64,000 nucleotides of DNA from Trichocoleus desertorum ATA4-8-CV12 (GCA_019358975.1 JAHHIL010000007.1:62001-126000); one strand, 5' to 3'; counted from the first letter of the stretch, positions 1-9,145 are shown. Notes: generated by a model from the sequence alone, not told the origin. Translations and numbers: made by a program.

Positions 1-264
1 TCGCTTATTTTCTCAAGGTTAATCAAAATCAGGCCCAGTGTCCTAGAGCTTACCAGCCCATCCTGATTTCAACACCCTAGATTTAAGCATCGCAGCAACG
101 CAAGCAATACTACAGCTAATCTAACCTCGCCTCAAACAGTCGGCCTTGCTACCGAAAATCTTGGGCCAATTTCTCAGAATAAGCTAGGACTGATTTCCCC
201 CTGCATTTGTCCTGCATTTGCAGAGTCGGTAGCCCTGATTCAACCCTTGAGGCGTAACCTTTCC

Positions 265-798
265 ATGAGCGAGCCAACACAAGTGATAGAAGATTGTTCA
301 CCCTTACTGGTTGCTACCTCCCCAAGATCTGACTTATCAAAGATTGATCCCGTTCTTAAGGCGATGCTCAAAACGGTTTGTGAAACGATCGGTTGGGAGT
401 ATGGCGAAGCTTGGGTCGCGATCGCTGACAAAATGCTCCACATCAGTTCAATATGGCAAACTCAGACTCGGTTGAGCCGCGATCGCCAACTTGATTGGGA
501 GCATTTTCACGCCTGTAGTCAAGAGTTTGTGTTGCAGGCTGGGGAAGGATTGCCCGGACGAGTGTGGGCTACCCAAGCTCCAGAGTGGATGGTCGATGTG
601 TCTGCGGAATCAGAATCTTACTTTCTGCGGCACCAAATTGCCAGAGCCTTTGGTGTTAAAGCGGGTTTGGGTGTGCCTGTGACGATGCAGCAGTTACAAG
701 TTGTTTTGGTTTTCTTTCAGTCGGAGGCTCGCGATGTAGACCCGCAGGGCATTGAGTTAACTGAGGCTACCATTGCAAAGCTCCAGTTCCTAAATTGA
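265..798 (+). CDS. GAF-domain protein
   Basis: This encodes a soluble protein of about 177 residues that appears to be one GAF-type sensory fold with no output domain. The pattern includes an IGWEYGEAWV strand near the start, a GEGLPGRVWATQ turn of the kind seen in cyanobacterial kinase and cyclase GAF domains, and a VKAGLGVPV strand. I see no obvious chromophore-binding cysteine motif, so the ligand is unknown. ATG at 265 is preferred over the in-frame TTG at 247 because the extra six residues are not part of the fold. It stands alone on the plus strand. Role: probably a stand-alone sensor or regulator partner (inference). Confidence 0.75.
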   Translation: MSEPTQVIEDCSPLLVATSPRSDLSKIDPVLKAMLKTVCETIGWEYGEAWVAIADKMLHISSIWQTQTRLSRDRQLDWEHFHACSQEFVLQAGEGLPGRVWATQAPEWMVDVSAESESYFLRHQIARAFGVKAGLGVPVTMQQLQVVLVFFQSEARDVDPQGIELTEATIAKLQFLN

Positions 799-971
799 GT
801 CTTGCCTTTGGGACTTTGAGTCTTGTCCCCCCCTTTCTGCTATGCCCGCTAGGGCTATAATTTGGGGGCTAGGGGGGCTTGGTTCGGAACGCTTTCGTTG
901 TATCAAACCACCCTGCCAATATTAGGGGTTAGGGGCTGTCCGAGTAACCAGCATCACTTTTCAAACAACTT

Positions 972-1787
972 CTAAGCCTCTTTTTCTTGAATTAAATGCT
1001 CTGTCCACTGCTCAACATCAGCTTGAGAGAGATTGCTGGGAGGATGAAGCCGAGCATCTTTATAGCCCCATTCCTCAATGTCAGGCCGATATTGCAATGG
1101 TGCTAGGAGCGTCCCTTGGCATATCTTTTCTGAATTTGGAGCTGCTTGAGTTTCCTGCTGCAACTGCTGGAGCAGCTGATTCATCACCCACTCTGGTATG
1201 CGCGATCGCTCTCCGGGATAGACAAAGCCAAACAGGACCAAGTGACTGAATAGCACTCGCCAATGACCTCCAAACCGAGATAGCAAGCGTGACCAGTTTA
1301 ATTCCTGACCGCAGGCTAGCAATAGATGGGCAATATCCGCATCATCAAAGCGATCGCGGGCCATCACATAGGACTTAGACCAGATTGTCTCCTCAATGGG
1401 GCAGATTTGTACCGTCATTCCTAACACTTCTTCGGTGATGGCGTGCTCAAACCAAACATCATCAACCGGGGCGCAACCATTGGCGGAGCTAAAGATTAGA
1501 TCCACAAAGTTATCGCCGCAAAAGGCTTTACCTAACCAATGACGGACTGATAGTTCTGTTTCATATCCTGCCGCAGCAAAGACCTCAAAGGTTCGCTGGA
1601 CATCTCGTGGATGCAGAAACAGGTCCAAATCTTTTGTGGGCCGAGCGATGCCCGTATAGCGCTCAAAGGCATAAGCGCCGCCAATTAAGAACGGAACTTT
1701 AGCTTGTTGCAAGACCCGGACCGATCGACAATAAAAGTCGCGAATGTGCGGGTCAAGATCAGCTAAGTGTATGGCGTGGGACTGCAT
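972..1787 (-). CDS. Nucleotidyltransferase-fold protein (AbiEii/MNT-like)
   Basis: A 271-residue protein with the signature of the minimal nucleotidyltransferase superfamily: a GG turn at residues 36-37 (LIGGAYAFERYTG) followed by the metal-binding D-x-D in TKDLDLF (D53, D55). A further acidic residue lies in the FVDLIF strand around residue 95. The C-terminal half (VMARDRFDDADIAHLLL) resembles the helical part of AbiEii-type and other stand-alone nucleotidyltransferases. The family transfers NMP to RNA, protein or small molecules; the substrate here cannot be told. No partner antitoxin gene lies next to it, so a toxin role is not supported. The ATG start is clear. Confidence 0.7.
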   Translation of the reverse strand: MQSHAIHLADLDPHIRDFYCRSVRVLQQAKVPFLIGGAYAFERYTGIARPTKDLDLFLHPRDVQRTFEVFAAAGYETELSVRHWLGKAFCGDNFVDLIFSSANGCAPVDDVWFEHAITEEVLGMTVQICPIEETIWSKSYVMARDRFDDADIAHLLLACGQELNWSRLLSRFGGHWRVLFSHLVLFGFVYPGERSRIPEWVMNQLLQQLQQETQAAPNSEKICQGTLLAPLQYRPDIEEWGYKDARLHPPSNLSQADVEQWTEHLIQEKEA

Positions 1788-2050
1788 TGTGGTTCTCTAA
1801 AAATGATTTTAAAGTTGAACAAGTAGCCCCCGCTAATACACTTGCTGAGACGGCAATACGGGCGGCTAAAGTGGTATCTTCTACCCTGACGCAACCGTAG
1901 AGCGATCGCCTCAATCCAGAGAGCGAACCTGCTCCCTCGCTTCGAGTTCTCAGAAGTAAGGAAATATACCTCAAGAAACAGGTAAGCCTACCTCAGTCAC
2001 GGCATGATCGGGGGCAGAAGCAACCAGCAAACTGGGACGGGAGGTAAAGA

Positions 2051-2812
2051 ATGGCGATCGCAAACGATACTCGCAAAACAGACTGTGTGCGGATAGCCGC
2101 AGTGGGAGACATTCATTGCACTAAAACCTCTCAGGGAGAGTTAGCACCGCTGTTCTCGCAAGCGAGCGAGCAAGCAGATGTTTTGTTGTTATGTGGTGAT
2201 CTAACAGATTACGGCTTGCCAGAGGAAGCGCATGTTTTAGTCAAGGAATTGACCGCAGCCAGGATTCCAGCGATCGCAGTCTTTGGCAATCATGACTATG
2301 AGTCAGGTCAGCAAGACGAGGTGAAGGAGATCTTGGAACAGGCTGGGGTCAAGATTCTAGATGGTGAAGCCTGCGAAATTGCAGGAGTGGGCTTTGCAGG
2401 AGTCAAAGGCTTTGCTGGCGGGTTTGGCTCTAAAGCGTTGGGAGCTTGGGGAGAAGCAGGCATCAAGCGGTTTGTGCATGAAGCCGTAGATGAAGCATTA
2501 AAGCTGGAAGCTGCTTTAGCTCGACTAGAAACGCCTCATCGAGTCGCCATTCTGCACTATGCCCCAATTCAAGAAACGGTTGAGGGAGAGCCGTCGGAAA
2601 TCTTTGCCTTTTTAGGTTCTAGCCGTTTGGAAGAACCGCTAAATCGTTACTCAGTTACAGCGGCTTTTCATGGTCACGCTCACAATGGTCAGCTAGAAGG
2701 GCATACCAGCAGCAATATCCCGGTCTATAACGTCTCCCTGCCTTTATTGAGAAAAGCCAATCCTGACCATCCTCATTTCCACTTGTTGGAAGTGTCACTC
2801 AATCCTGAATAA
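2051..2812 (+). CDS. Calcineurin-like metallophosphoesterase
   Basis: A 253-residue enzyme with the full metallophosphoesterase motif set in order: GDIH (D20, H22), GDLTDYG (D50), GNHDYE (N80, H81, D82), a histidine in ILHYAP, and FHGHAHNG near the C-terminus. These residues bind a two-metal centre that hydrolyses phosphomono- or diesters. There is no signal peptide or membrane segment, so it should act in the cytoplasm. A purine-rich stretch (GGGAGG) sits just before the ATG. It is transcribed alone and is followed by a pair of GC-rich hairpins. The substrate is unknown. Confidence 0.85.
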   Translation: MAIANDTRKTDCVRIAAVGDIHCTKTSQGELAPLFSQASEQADVLLLCGDLTDYGLPEEAHVLVKELTAARIPAIAVFGNHDYESGQQDEVKEILEQAGVKILDGEACEIAGVGFAGVKGFAGGFGSKALGAWGEAGIKRFVHEAVDEALKLEAALARLETPHRVAILHYAPIQETVEGEPSEIFAFLGSSRLEEPLNRYSVTAAFHGHAHNGQLEGHTSSNIPVYNVSLPLLRKANPDHPHFHLLEVSLNPE

Positions 2813-2865
2813 TTGCCCTTGGATAATTATAGTGCTACGCATCCAGTTTAGGGCAAAGGGGGTGT

Positions 2866-2900
2866 GGGGGCTTCGCCCCCAGCCAGGGGTGAAACCCCTG
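2866..2900. repeat. Tandem GC-rich palindromes
   Basis: Two perfect short hairpins lie back to back downstream of the phosphoesterase gene: GGGGGC-TTC-GCCCCC (2866-2880) and CAGGGGT-GAA-ACCCCTG (2884-2900). The loops TTC and GAA are themselves complementary. There is no T-run, so these look like an interspersed cyanobacterial palindromic repeat rather than an intrinsic terminator. Confidence 0.6.
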
Positions 2901-3011
2901 TACCCCGTCTTAACCTTTATCAGTACTGCTATACCAGCAGCTAAATTTCTTGCTTGTGACGGATGCGGGTTTGCTTTGTCGCTGCTTTTATCTATAGCAT
3001 TGCTTTAACTC

Positions 3012-3632
3012 ATGAGATGCAGTCAAAAGATAACAATGCTGAACTTACTCCATCGAGTTAGCTTGCCGTTGCTGTTAGGTTTACTAGCACCTGTTTCTGT
3101 CCCTCAACTATCGCAAGCTGCTGATGTACTAGCTCCGACCGTACCGATCTCACCATCAACGCCGACATCAGTACCAGGATCAATTTCGCCATCTACACCA
3201 TCTGCACCAGCGGCCATTCCAGCCAACTCCTCCGTTGAGCAACCCATGCGTTTAGAAATCAGCCGCAGTAAACGGCGGGTAACGCTCTATCAAGGAGATG
3301 TTGCAGTTAAAAGCTATGCGATCGCGGTTGGTAAGTCTGGTTGGGAAACGCCTTTAGGAACTTGGCGGGTACAGCAAAAACTACGGAATCCGCGTTGGAT
3401 TCATCCTCTAACAGGTGAATCGGTGAAGGGAGGAGATCCTGAAAATCCTTTAGGCCGCTACTGGATTGGCTTTTGGACCAATGGTAAGAATTGGATTGGC
3501 TTCCACGGCACCCCAAATCCGGAATCGGTTGGTCGGGCGGCTTCACACGGTTGTGTGCGGATGTATGACCGAGATGTGGAGGAACTTTTTCAAACAGTGA
3601 GTTTGGGTACACCTGTTAAGGTGACTCCGTGA
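3012..3632 (+). CDS. Secreted L,D-transpeptidase (YkuD/ErfK family)
   Basis: A 206-residue exported enzyme. Residues 1-36 form a signal peptide (basic start, hydrophobic PLLLGLLAPVSV, ending LSQAADV). Residues about 38-75 are a Pro/Ser/Thr/Ala-rich linker. Residues 78-206 are a YkuD catalytic domain with HGTPNPESVG (H165) and the active-site SHGCVRMYD (H179, C181). The family crosslinks or modifies peptidoglycan through 3-3 (L,D) bonds in the periplasm. The start could be ATG 3012 or ATG 3036; neither has a convincing ribosome site and both leave a usable signal peptide. Confidence 0.88.
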   Translation: MRCSQKITMLNLLHRVSLPLLLGLLAPVSVPQLSQAADVLAPTVPISPSTPTSVPGSISPSTPSAPAAIPANSSVEQPMRLEISRSKRRVTLYQGDVAVKSYAIAVGKSGWETPLGTWRVQQKLRNPRWIHPLTGESVKGGDPENPLGRYWIGFWTNGKNWIGFHGTPNPESVGRAASHGCVRMYDRDVEELFQTVSLGTPVKVTP

Positions 3633-3876
3633 ACTGGGGGAGCCTAGGTCAGGTTTTCTTGATTTTTTTCTAACAATTAACGAGTTTTCAGCCTTTTATT
3701 AGCAAGCTCAGCCTTAAGGTAGAGCAACATCCGTCTGAAGGGAGACAACGAGCTGCTGATAGCTATTTACACTTCGTAAATATCGGGTTGCCATAAGCTG
3801 CATTGGTGTAGAAACCCAAAACATCGATTTAAAAGCAATTAAATCCTTTTTTAGGACTAAGGTAGAGGAGATACAA

Positions 3877-4362
3877 ATGAACGGACATAAGTACTTAAGC
3901 AAAACTCTTGCGATTCTCACAGGTGTTCTTGGCGCTACCACTTTGGTTGGTTTGCCCGCTGGTGCCCAAGTGAATCCTACTCCTAGTATTTTTAGCGAGG
4001 CTCCCTATAATCGCAGCGGTCAGACGGCTCAATCTACGCCTACTACGGGCCAACCAACGGGTGGTTCAACTGGCGGGATGGGTACTCAGCAAGCTACTCC
4101 TACCGATGAGCCTACTGGTGGTTCGACAATGGAGCAAATGCAGTCACCTGCTGGTTCTACTACAGAGACTACAGGTGAATCAGATGCTACAATTCAGCGA
4201 TCTGTAGAGAGCGAAACTCAGATTCAGCGTTCTACCACAACTCAGCCCAACCAAACCGCTCCTGCTACCACTCAAGGTGATGATCAAGTCAGCCCGACTA
4301 CTGGTGCAGAAGAAGAACCTACAGGTGCTACGGCTGATGAGGGAGTTCAGGGTCTCTGGTAA
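3877..4362 (+). CDS. Secreted Thr/Gln/Pro-rich low-complexity protein
   Basis: A 161-residue protein with a clear signal peptide (about residues 1-31, ending GLPAGAQV), preceded by a good ribosome site (GAGGAG seven or eight bases before ATG). The mature part is low complexity: repeated TPTTGQPTGGST and ATPTDEPTGGST units and two IQRS repeats, rich in T, Q, G, E and P, with no recognisable fold. It is probably a disordered exported protein. No function can be assigned. A perfect 10-bp hairpin follows the stop codon. Confidence 0.7.
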   Translation: MNGHKYLSKTLAILTGVLGATTLVGLPAGAQVNPTPSIFSEAPYNRSGQTAQSTPTTGQPTGGSTGGMGTQQATPTDEPTGGSTMEQMQSPAGSTTETTGESDATIQRSVESETQIQRSTTTQPNQTAPATTQGDDQVSPTTGAEEEPTGATADEGVQGLW

Positions 4363-4388
4363 TCTCTGTTTGAGCTAAATGCCAAGCC

Positions 4389-4410
4389 TTTGGGGGCACC
4401 TGCCCCCAAA
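4389..4410. repeat. Perfect 10-bp GC-rich hairpin
   Basis: TTTGGGGGCA and TGCCCCCAAA flank a CC loop just downstream of the secreted low-complexity protein. There is no T-run after it. It may stop or stabilise the transcript, or be a copy of a dispersed palindrome like that at 2866-2900. Confidence 0.55.
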
Positions 4411-4549
4411 CCCCTGCTGAGGGACGGCTGCGTCTCCTAGATCCCCTCCAGAAAAATATATGTAATGGTTTTAAGTGGTGTAGAAGAATCTGCGCCACTT
4501 AAAGGTCTTGTTAGTTTAAATCTATCCCTCTGATCATAAGAAGCCGTCT

Positions 4550-4891
4550 GTGATTGATAGTGAATACTGCCAAACGATGGCGGCGTATAACCAATGGATG
4601 AACCAGAAACTCTATGCTGTCTGTGCTGAAATTCCAGATGCGGAGCGTAAGCAGGATCGAGGCGCTTTCTTTAAGTCGATTCATGGCACGCTGAACCATT
4701 TACTCTACGGCGATCGCGCTTGGCTAGGACGATTTACTAGTCAACCTTTTGCAACTAAAGTGATAGGTCAAGAACTCTACTCGAATTTTGCTGAGCTGCG
4801 TCAAGAAAGAGAGCGTACCGAAAACCATGAGGCGTACGGTGTGTTAAGCGAAGCTCAACGCACCGCTCAAAAGGCGATCGCTTTTATCTAG
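4550..4891 (+). pseudogene. DinB-family protein, 3' truncated
   Basis: The first ~90 residues are typical of DinB/YfiT-like four-helix metalloproteins: YNQWMNQKLY, then FFKSIHGTLNHLLYGDRAWLGRF with the conserved histidine of SIHGTLNHLLYGD. Family members are usually about 160-170 residues and end with a helix carrying the other metal histidines. Here the similarity stops near residue 92, and the last ~20 residues are translated from a palindromic repeat (4837-4865) and a HIP1 site. The C-terminal metal ligands are therefore missing and the protein is probably non-functional. The start is the first ATT-free ATG-like codon of the frame near 4550 (TTG/GTG use is possible). It converges on the next gene with overlapping stop codons. 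Confidence 0.65.
4837..4865. repeat. Palindromic repeat at the DinB truncation point
   Basis: Thirteen-base arms around a GAA loop: CGGTGTGTTAAGC and GCTCAACGCACCG. Eleven pairs are Watson-Crick, one is a G-T wobble and one is mismatched. Sequences of the form GGTGCGTTA-GGC-TAACGCACC are common dispersed palindromes in cyanobacterial genomes (from memory). It sits inside the reading frame of the truncated DinB gene. Confidence 0.6.
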
Positions 4892-5295
4892 AGTACAGTC
4901 GCCCACCATATATCACTAACTGATAAAGATTCATTTTTTAATCCTCCTGACTTAGAGCGCCCCTCGGACCATTGCTCAAAAAATTTCTCATCTAAAGCAT
5001 AAATTTCTTCATCCACATGAGAAAAAAGTAAGCAATGCAAATCTTCAGATTGTGCAACTAGATTTTGAAAATTCTCTTGAATAAAAATTATAGGAGCAGA
5101 TTTGTGTAAGTAGACGATGGGTTCCCCTAAAGTTAGAACTCTTCCCCAATTTTCACCAGCATATTCGTCCCAGTCTAGAATCCCACCCTTAACTGCTTGG
5201 GCAAGCACTTCTAAATGAGTAAGAAACTTATTTCGATTCCAAAGTGATGACTGGGAGAGAGCAAAAATGATTTTGTTGGTTATGTCTTTAACCAT
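4888..5295 (-). CDS. Hypothetical protein, 135 aa
   Basis: A 135-residue acidic cytoplasmic protein I do not recognise. It is aromatic-rich (SDIWWATVL at the C-terminus; FFEQWSEG) with no signal peptide or membrane segment. It is noticeably more AT-rich than its neighbours. The next gene downstream in the same strand direction (5478-6047) is another orphan of similar character, so the pair could be a small accessory unit; immunity proteins often look like this, but nothing here proves it. ATG start at 5295. Confidence 0.5.
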   Translation of the reverse strand: MVKDITNKIIFALSQSSLWNRNKFLTHLEVLAQAVKGGILDWDEYAGENWGRVLTLGEPIVYLHKSAPIIFIQENFQNLVAQSEDLHCLLFSHVDEEIYALDEKFFEQWSEGRSKSGGLKNESLSVSDIWWATVL

Positions 5296-5397
5296 TGTGG
5301 CGATCCCAGTGTTCTATGTACAAAATCACTTTTATTTCGGTACACGTTAACAGCTTGACCAATTTTATTTGGTGCTGCGACGCGCTTTACAAAATGG

Positions 5398-5460
5398 GCG
5401 ATCGCACTTACTTCCCTCTAGCAGGTTCATCTGCAATTACCCTGCTATCAGTGCGATCGC
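5398..5460. repeat. Nested inverted repeat with HIP1 arms
   Basis: Outer arms GCGATCGCACT (5398-5408) and AGTGCGATCGC (5450-5460) are perfect complements, each containing a HIP1 octamer. Inner arms TAGCAGG (5419-5425) and CCTGCTA (5441-5447) are also perfect. It lies between two minus-strand hypothetical genes and could be a transcript-ending structure, although a clear T-run is lacking. Confidence 0.5.
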
Positions 5461-5477
5461 TCTAATGAATTCTACTG

Positions 5478-6047
5478 CTAGCTCAAGTGCCATGAAGATA
5501 CCGTATCGTCTTTTTCTGCCTCTTCTATCTTCAATGCTCCTGATGCTTTCAATAGCCAGAGCAACGCTCCTAGGGGAACGGGAATATCTACTACTTCAAC
5601 AGTAACTACTAGTAGATCGGGATCTTTAATAGATGCGTCCCACCAAAACCAAGTACGTTGGTTAAAGGGATCATCGCTAGGTTCAAACCAGCTAATCCAT
5701 TCCATGACAGACCAGCTTTCCTCCTCCGCCTGACATTGCTGTTCTTCACTGGAAAGTGCCCGCCATTTAACTATGTCTTCTTCTACTTCTGCTAACGAAC
5801 GTTCAGGCGCACAGGCTGTAACAAACCAAAAAGGCAATTTTCCTCTCCAATCCTCCTCAGATAGCCAAAATGTATCGTATTGCTGTAGCACTATTTCAAG
5901 AACCTCACGGGCATTTTTCAAAACAGTATTTGAATTGCCCTGACAATAAACTTTGAAGAGTAGTAATCCAACTCCTTCAATACCATCGCTATGTCCAGCA
6001 CCGTACTGTAAATGTTTGAATTCATCTTCAGGTTTCATTTTAACCAC
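5478..6047 (-). CDS. Hypothetical protein, 189 aa
   Basis: A 189-residue, strongly acidic, tryptophan-rich soluble protein (RTWFWWDASIKDPDLLVVTVEV; EESWSVMEWISWFEPSDDP). The layout, with a strand-like segment ending VVDIPVPLGALLWLLKASGA, recalls small cyanobacterial orphan or immunity-like families, but I cannot name one. ATG start at 6047 with no strong ribosome site. It lies upstream of the 135-residue orphan on the same strand, separated by a HIP1 inverted repeat. Confidence 0.5.
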   Translation of the reverse strand: MVKMKPEDEFKHLQYGAGHSDGIEGVGLLLFKVYCQGNSNTVLKNAREVLEIVLQQYDTFWLSEEDWRGKLPFWFVTACAPERSLAEVEEDIVKWRALSSEEQQCQAEEESWSVMEWISWFEPSDDPFNQRTWFWWDASIKDPDLLVVTVEVVDIPVPLGALLWLLKASGALKIEEAEKDDTVSSWHLS

Positions 6048-6098
6048 TCAATGTAAGCGTGAAGCGAAACGCACCGCTTAATAATTGATCCAGATAGC

Positions 6099-8030
6099 TC
6101 AAACTTGTTGCAAATAAAATTCAAATCGCTCTTGAAGCTTTTCTACTGAAAGATGTTGAGTCCAGTATTCCACCAGGGCATGCCCAAAGGCCCAAGCATT
6201 TCGCTCTGGGGAGACAGGGCTATCTAGTAACAGCGGCCAGAGAGCCAGTAAGTCAAAATTGCGCGTTTTAGTATCTCCTGAACCCAACAGCGAGAATAAA
6301 TCATAGGCCATCTGCAATTTGCCAATCACTACAGGTAATTGCTCTACGGGAATTTTCTGCATCAGCAGTTGAGCTAAGGCAGGAGATCCGGTGGTCATGG
6401 TGGAGACAAACTGGAGGACTGGGCTTTTGAGCAAAGCAGTGAGTCCTTGAGTGGTCGCCATTTGGAAGGTGTATTGATCGATGATTTTGGCTGCTGCCAC
6501 TGTGCGGGCTTCGCGATCGCGCAAAAACCGAGCTAAACGTAGTTGCTTGGCAGGGGCGATCGCTTCTACTAATCCTAGTGAAAGGGCATCTATGTTCCAG
6601 GCGGTTCGCTCTGTTTGGCGATCGCCAGTGACTATCGGGAGCACTCGGTTGCAAAACTCTCCTAACAGCTCCGAGCGATATTGCGTTGCTTCTCGGATCG
6701 CTTTCTCCTTAGGGCGTTCTCCCCATTGCCAATCGTAAGGAGGAGACCACTCGCGGATAGGGCGCAGGCGATCGGCTTGAGAGACAATGACGATTACAGG
6801 TAGGTTGGTAATCTCGGTTTTGATCTCCTTCAGGAAATCTACATCCATTTGCAGAGCTGGGTCTAGAGCAGGCGTAATCAGCAAAAGGAGATCGGCAGTT
6901 GTGGCATAGTCCAGTACTTGCTCGCGCAGCTCGGCCCGGTTAATTTGCTCGTATCCTGGGGTATCCCACAGCGTTAGGGTTTCGCCTGTTTGGGCTTGCC
7001 AATGGTAGTTCTGGATTTGGTCGGTGCTGGGTAAAACGTCTACTTCCGCCAACTCGGCTTGAAAGAGAGTGTTGATCAAGCTACTTTTGCCCGCGCCTGT
7101 ACGTCCTACCAGCAAAATATTGACAGGTTTTTGTGCCACTACCTCCGGCGATTCAGTTTGGGAGAGGATGTCGCGGAGGGTTTGAGTTTTGGCTTGGGGG
7201 AGGGTTGGGGAGGCTGTCGAGAAGGTGGTTGTCGAGAAGGTGGCGGTAGGTAAGGTGTCGCCACTGTAGAGGGCGATCGCTTGCCGACACAGGTTTCGTA
7301 GCGCTGCTTCCCGCACCAGTTGACTCAAATTTACTAGGAGTTCCTGGGTTGCTTGGCTGTTAGAGCGTTGGCTAGCCTGCTTAGCTAATGCAGCGGCAGG
7401 ATTCAAAAACCATTGTGCCCAGCCCAAAACTTTCCATAGCTTGCGAGCTGAAGGCTCTAGTTTGCGATACACTTCGTAAGCTTGATAAGCTTGGCCCACC
7501 GTGACTTGATTCAGGGCTGGAGAGAGCTTTTGCATCCACTGATCGAGGTCATCCACCGTACCCCGAATCAAGCTATAGGCTTGGGGCACGTAGATGTTGA
7601 GTAGAGGATATTTGACTTCTGGATAGTAGATGTGGGCGATCGCCGTGACTAACTGCTGACAGCGATTCCAGAAGGCTTGCCAGTCTTCCCAAATCGGGCC
7701 ATCGCTTTGGGCTGCTTGCAACACTTCTTGGAAAGCGACTTCTGCTTTACTGGTGGTGTCTTTGCCTTCAGGCGACTTTGTGATGGCACCTGAGGAAGAT
7801 TCCAGTTCAGCGCTCACTTCTGCCATTACCGCTTCTATCTGGTCGAAGGCAGGCTGAGTCCACCGCACCAATATCCACCGCCAAGCAACCAAGCCCAAGG
7901 TAAATACAGCCCAGATCCAGTTGAGGTGCCATTCGTGGATCTGGACTCCGGCAGCGATGAGTAGAAACCCAACGATGCTGACGATCGGAAGGGCCAAAAC
8001 CACCCACTGCCACAACTGTAATCGCACCAT
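6099..8030 (-). CDS. Membrane-anchored GTPase (Era/dynamin-like, YcjF-type)
   Basis: A 643-residue protein. Residues 7-55 form two membrane helices. Residues about 60-300 are helical. A G domain follows with the P-loop GRTGAGKSS (309-317), a G3 motif DTPGYE (D356) and a G4-like SQAD (417-420) in place of the usual NKxD. The C-terminal ~200 residues are helical. It belongs to the TRAFAC class that includes Era, YcjF/YeeP and bacterial dynamin-like proteins, and probably works at the inner face of a membrane. The substitution of NK by SQ in G4 is common in this cyanobacterial group, so loss of GTP binding is not implied. It is transcribed alone. Confidence 0.78.
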   Translation of the reverse strand: MVRLQLWQWVVLALPIVSIVGFLLIAAGVQIHEWHLNWIWAVFTLGLVAWRWILVRWTQPAFDQIEAVMAEVSAELESSSGAITKSPEGKDTTSKAEVAFQEVLQAAQSDGPIWEDWQAFWNRCQQLVTAIAHIYYPEVKYPLLNIYVPQAYSLIRGTVDDLDQWMQKLSPALNQVTVGQAYQAYEVYRKLEPSARKLWKVLGWAQWFLNPAAALAKQASQRSNSQATQELLVNLSQLVREAALRNLCRQAIALYSGDTLPTATFSTTTFSTASPTLPQAKTQTLRDILSQTESPEVVAQKPVNILLVGRTGAGKSSLINTLFQAELAEVDVLPSTDQIQNYHWQAQTGETLTLWDTPGYEQINRAELREQVLDYATTADLLLLITPALDPALQMDVDFLKEIKTEITNLPVIVIVSQADRLRPIREWSPPYDWQWGERPKEKAIREATQYRSELLGEFCNRVLPIVTGDRQTERTAWNIDALSLGLVEAIAPAKQLRLARFLRDREARTVAAAKIIDQYTFQMATTQGLTALLKSPVLQFVSTMTTGSPALAQLLMQKIPVEQLPVVIGKLQMAYDLFSLLGSGDTKTRNFDLLALWPLLLDSPVSPERNAWAFGHALVEYWTQHLSVEKLQERFEFYLQQV

Positions 8031-8227
8031 GACGCTACCCTGCCTCGACTAGACTGCTGCCTCCAACGGTAACTGTCGATTCTCTCAACAGTCTACTGTC
8101 TGCGGAATGTCTTTAGAGAAATAATGAACTGTGAGAGATGCGGTTTGCGATCGCCTTAATGCCTACTCAGCGCTAATAATGCTGTTACAGTCAGAATTTG
8201 GGCGGGTTTAGGGACAGGCCAAGTGGT

Positions 8228-9145
8228 ATGAATCGAGGTTGGGTTTATCGAGAACAAGTAACTCGCGCCAAAGCTGGTTTGACCGTTTTGCAATACTACA
8301 CACAACACTATCGCCACTCCACCCCAGCAGAATGGCAGGAACGAATCAGCGCCGGGCAAGTGCTGCTGGATGGCAAACCAGTGGAGGCTAATACTCAGTT
8401 GCAAACCGGGCAATCTTTGACCTATCACCGTCCCCCTTGGTCAGAACCAGAGGTGCCGCTCGATTTTGAGGTGCTGCACGAAGATGCAGACTTGCTGGTT
8501 ATCGCCAAGCCTTCCGGTCTGCCCGTCTTGCCCGGAGGCGGCTTTCTGGAACATACCTTGCTCTGGCAACTGCAACAGCGCTATCCCCAAACAGAACCCG
8601 TACCCATTCATCGGCTAGGTCGAGGTACCTCAGGCTTGATGCTGATTGCGCGATCGCCCTTGGCTAGAGCCAACTTGAGCCAGCAAATGCGCGATCGCCA
8701 AATCTATAAAGTTTATCGAGCGCTAATTGGTGCTGCCCCAACGCTGGAAAATCAATTTACCATTACCCAGCCCATCGGCAAGATTCCACACCCTGTTTTA
8801 GGCTACATCTACGGCGCAAGTTCCAATGGGTTATTCGCTCACAGTGAAGGTTGCGTCATCCAACGTAAGACCACAACCACGCTGCTGGAGGTCACGATTC
8901 AGACGGGACGACCTCACCAAATTCGGATTCATCTTGCTGCCATTGGCTACCCCCTCGTCGGCGATCCGCTTTATGGGGTTGGAGGTTTACCAGCACTGCC
9001 ACCCGCCATCACCACTGAGAAATTACCCGTCCCTGGAGATTGTGGCTATTATCTCCATGCTTATCAGCTAGCCTTTACCCATCCGAAAACTCAGCAGCTC
9101 GTTAGCTTTGTCTGTCCTCCACCTGTGGATCTGAGTGAAGAATAA
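8228..9145 (+). CDS. RluA-family pseudouridine synthase (catalytic Asp replaced)
   Basis: A 305-residue RluA-type protein. It has an S4-like N-terminus (residues 15-65, ISAGQVLLDGKPV), then LLVIAKPSGLPVLPG and a C-terminal GRPHQIRIHLAAIGYPLVGDPLYG block, all classic for the family, which isomerises uridine in rRNA or tRNA. In the active-site motif, where most members read HRLD-x-x-TSG, this one reads HRLGRGTSG (residues 128-136), so the catalytic aspartate position is Gly131. Plant and cyanobacterial paralogues with GRGTSG exist as far as I recall. ATG 8228 is preferred to TTG 8198. Confidence 0.82.
   Translation: MNRGWVYREQVTRAKAGLTVLQYYTQHYRHSTPAEWQERISAGQVLLDGKPVEANTQLQTGQSLTYHRPPWSEPEVPLDFEVLHEDADLLVIAKPSGLPVLPGGGFLEHTLLWQLQQRYPQTEPVPIHRLGRGTSGLMLIARSPLARANLSQQMRDRQIYKVYRALIGAAPTLENQFTITQPIGKIPHPVLGYIYGASSNGLFAHSEGCVIQRKTTTTLLEVTIQTGRPHQIRIHLAAIGYPLVGDPLYGVGGLPALPPAITTEKLPVPGDCGYYLHAYQLAFTHPKTQQLVSFVCPPPVDLSEE

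Noticed and set aside
1759..1974. 71-residue minus-strand frame upstream of the nucleotidyltransferase gene
   Set aside because: It overlaps the real gene's start in another frame, has no domain pattern and no ribosome site.
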